Assembly: GCA_944381295.1 (NCBI GenBank)
Contig: CALWKP010000189.1
Span: 1-13,889 of the forward strand
Direction: 5' to 3'
Length of the DNA: 13,889 bases
Source of the DNA: an uncultured Clostridia bacterium
Lineage (GTDB): Bacteria > Bacillota > Clostridia > Oscillospirales > Acutalibacteraceae
The position numbers were made by a program, and so were the translations under genes. Position 1 is the first letter of the stretch, and each line of letters starts with the position of its first letter. Positions 13,403-13,889 of the stretch are shown piece by piece. Below the pieces are notes generated by a model that worked only from the letters and a program-made list of their open reading frames with translations, was not told where the DNA came from and made no database searches.

Positions 13403-13889
13403 TTACCCTCCCTGGACAACGACTTTTTTCAGAGCCCGACTCATACAAAAAAGGCCGATCATCGTCAATGCGGCAAACCAGATGAGCTGCACGGCGATGC
13501 TTTGCAGGGCGTGCCTTCCGCTGATGTGGCCCGAATAGATCAGGAACGGCGTGCTCTGCACGGAAGCAAAGGGCAGTGCATTCATCACCGCTTGCAAGTT
13601 TTCCGGAAAAAAAGGAATCGGGATGATTCCGCCGGCCAGAAAGTCTGTCAAGGTTGCTGCCAGCAGCCTGATCCCCTGTGGGGACATTGTATAGAACGTT
13701 GAGATGTAGATCAGCATGGAAAAAGATACCAGAACGAGAAGCCCAAGCGTGAGGGAGATAAGGAACAGGACGCCGGCCAGCCAATCCGGAGGGAGGGTGA
13801 TGCCAAACGGGGCCGGAAGGAATGCCGCGATCAAAAGGATGGGGAGGCATCGGAGCACCGCTTTGGAAAGCCTTATCGCCGTGTTTTTT
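13403..13889 (-). CDS. Second ABC-2 exporter permease, partial, runs off the right edge
   Basis: The C-terminal 161 or so residues of a membrane protein. The frame is open to base 13889, so the start lies outside. It has about four visible membrane segments, including one with LAGVLFLISLTLGLLVLVSF, and a landmark loop FLAGGIIPIPFFPENLQAVM then LPFASVQSTPFLIYSG. This fits the partner permease usually paired with the PF06182 type (COG4587-like). Family members are usually about 260 residues, so roughly 100 are missing. It lies 3 bp upstream of the other permease, as translationally coupled heterodimer subunits do. An internal GTG at 13858 is not the start. Confidence 0.88.
   Translation of the reverse strand, partial: KNTAIRLSKAVLRCLPILLIAAFLPAPFGITLPPDWLAGVLFLISLTLGLLVLVSFSMLIYISTFYTMSPQGIRLLAATLTDFLAGGIIPIPFFPENLQAVMNALPFASVQSTPFLIYSGHISGRHALQSIAVQLIWFAALTMIGLFCMSRALKKVVVQGG

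Overview
The window is chromosomal DNA of a low-to-mid GC Gram-positive bacterium. It most resembles a gut clostridium of the Oscillospirales/Clostridia type. The evidence is the Firmicute-style rpmG-secE-nusG-rplK-rplA-rplJ-rplL order, an L10-type leader before rplJ, strong GGAGG ribosome binding sites, sigma-A promoters and TTG starts. The genus cannot be fixed from sequence alone.

Layout. 1-661: non-coding DNA with a 101-bp perfect direct repeat, small hairpins and a decayed third module. 668-1477 (+): a conserved-looking protein of unknown function, ending at a two-way terminator shared with a convergent gene. 1568-2545 (-): an XRE-type regulator fused to a membrane domain, with its own promoter and a possible operator. 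2912-3945 (+): azlC-azlD, a branched-chain amino acid exporter. 4118-7575 (+): the translation/transcription cluster rpmG, secE, nusG, rplK, rplA, rplJ, rplL, closed by a strong terminator. It carries three layers of likely RNA control: a structured leader before rpmG, two similar hairpins that look like L1 operators before rplK and before rplA, and a promoter plus L10 leader and attenuator before rplJ. rpmG is only 49 codons long.

The rpoB gene that usually follows rplL is absent. Instead there is a non-coding stretch and then a leftward two-gene operon: a GNAT-like protein (11511-10678) followed by an 870-residue, soluble, apparently helical protein of no recognised family (10662-8050). This pair is the least explained coding unit here. 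11512-12074 is non-coding apart from a perfect 16-bp terminator stem. 12075-13889 (-) holds the end of an ABC-2 export operon: a permease running off the right edge, a second permease, and a GNAT acetyltransferase whose ribosome binding site points to a start in another frame.

How it works together. The ribosomal cluster makes L33, L11, L1, L10 and L7/L12 together with SecE and NusG, each part apparently under feedback by its own product. The flanking genes are accessory: amino acid export, a membrane-linked regulator, the GNAT/870-residue pair, and an ABC exporter with an acetyltransferase.
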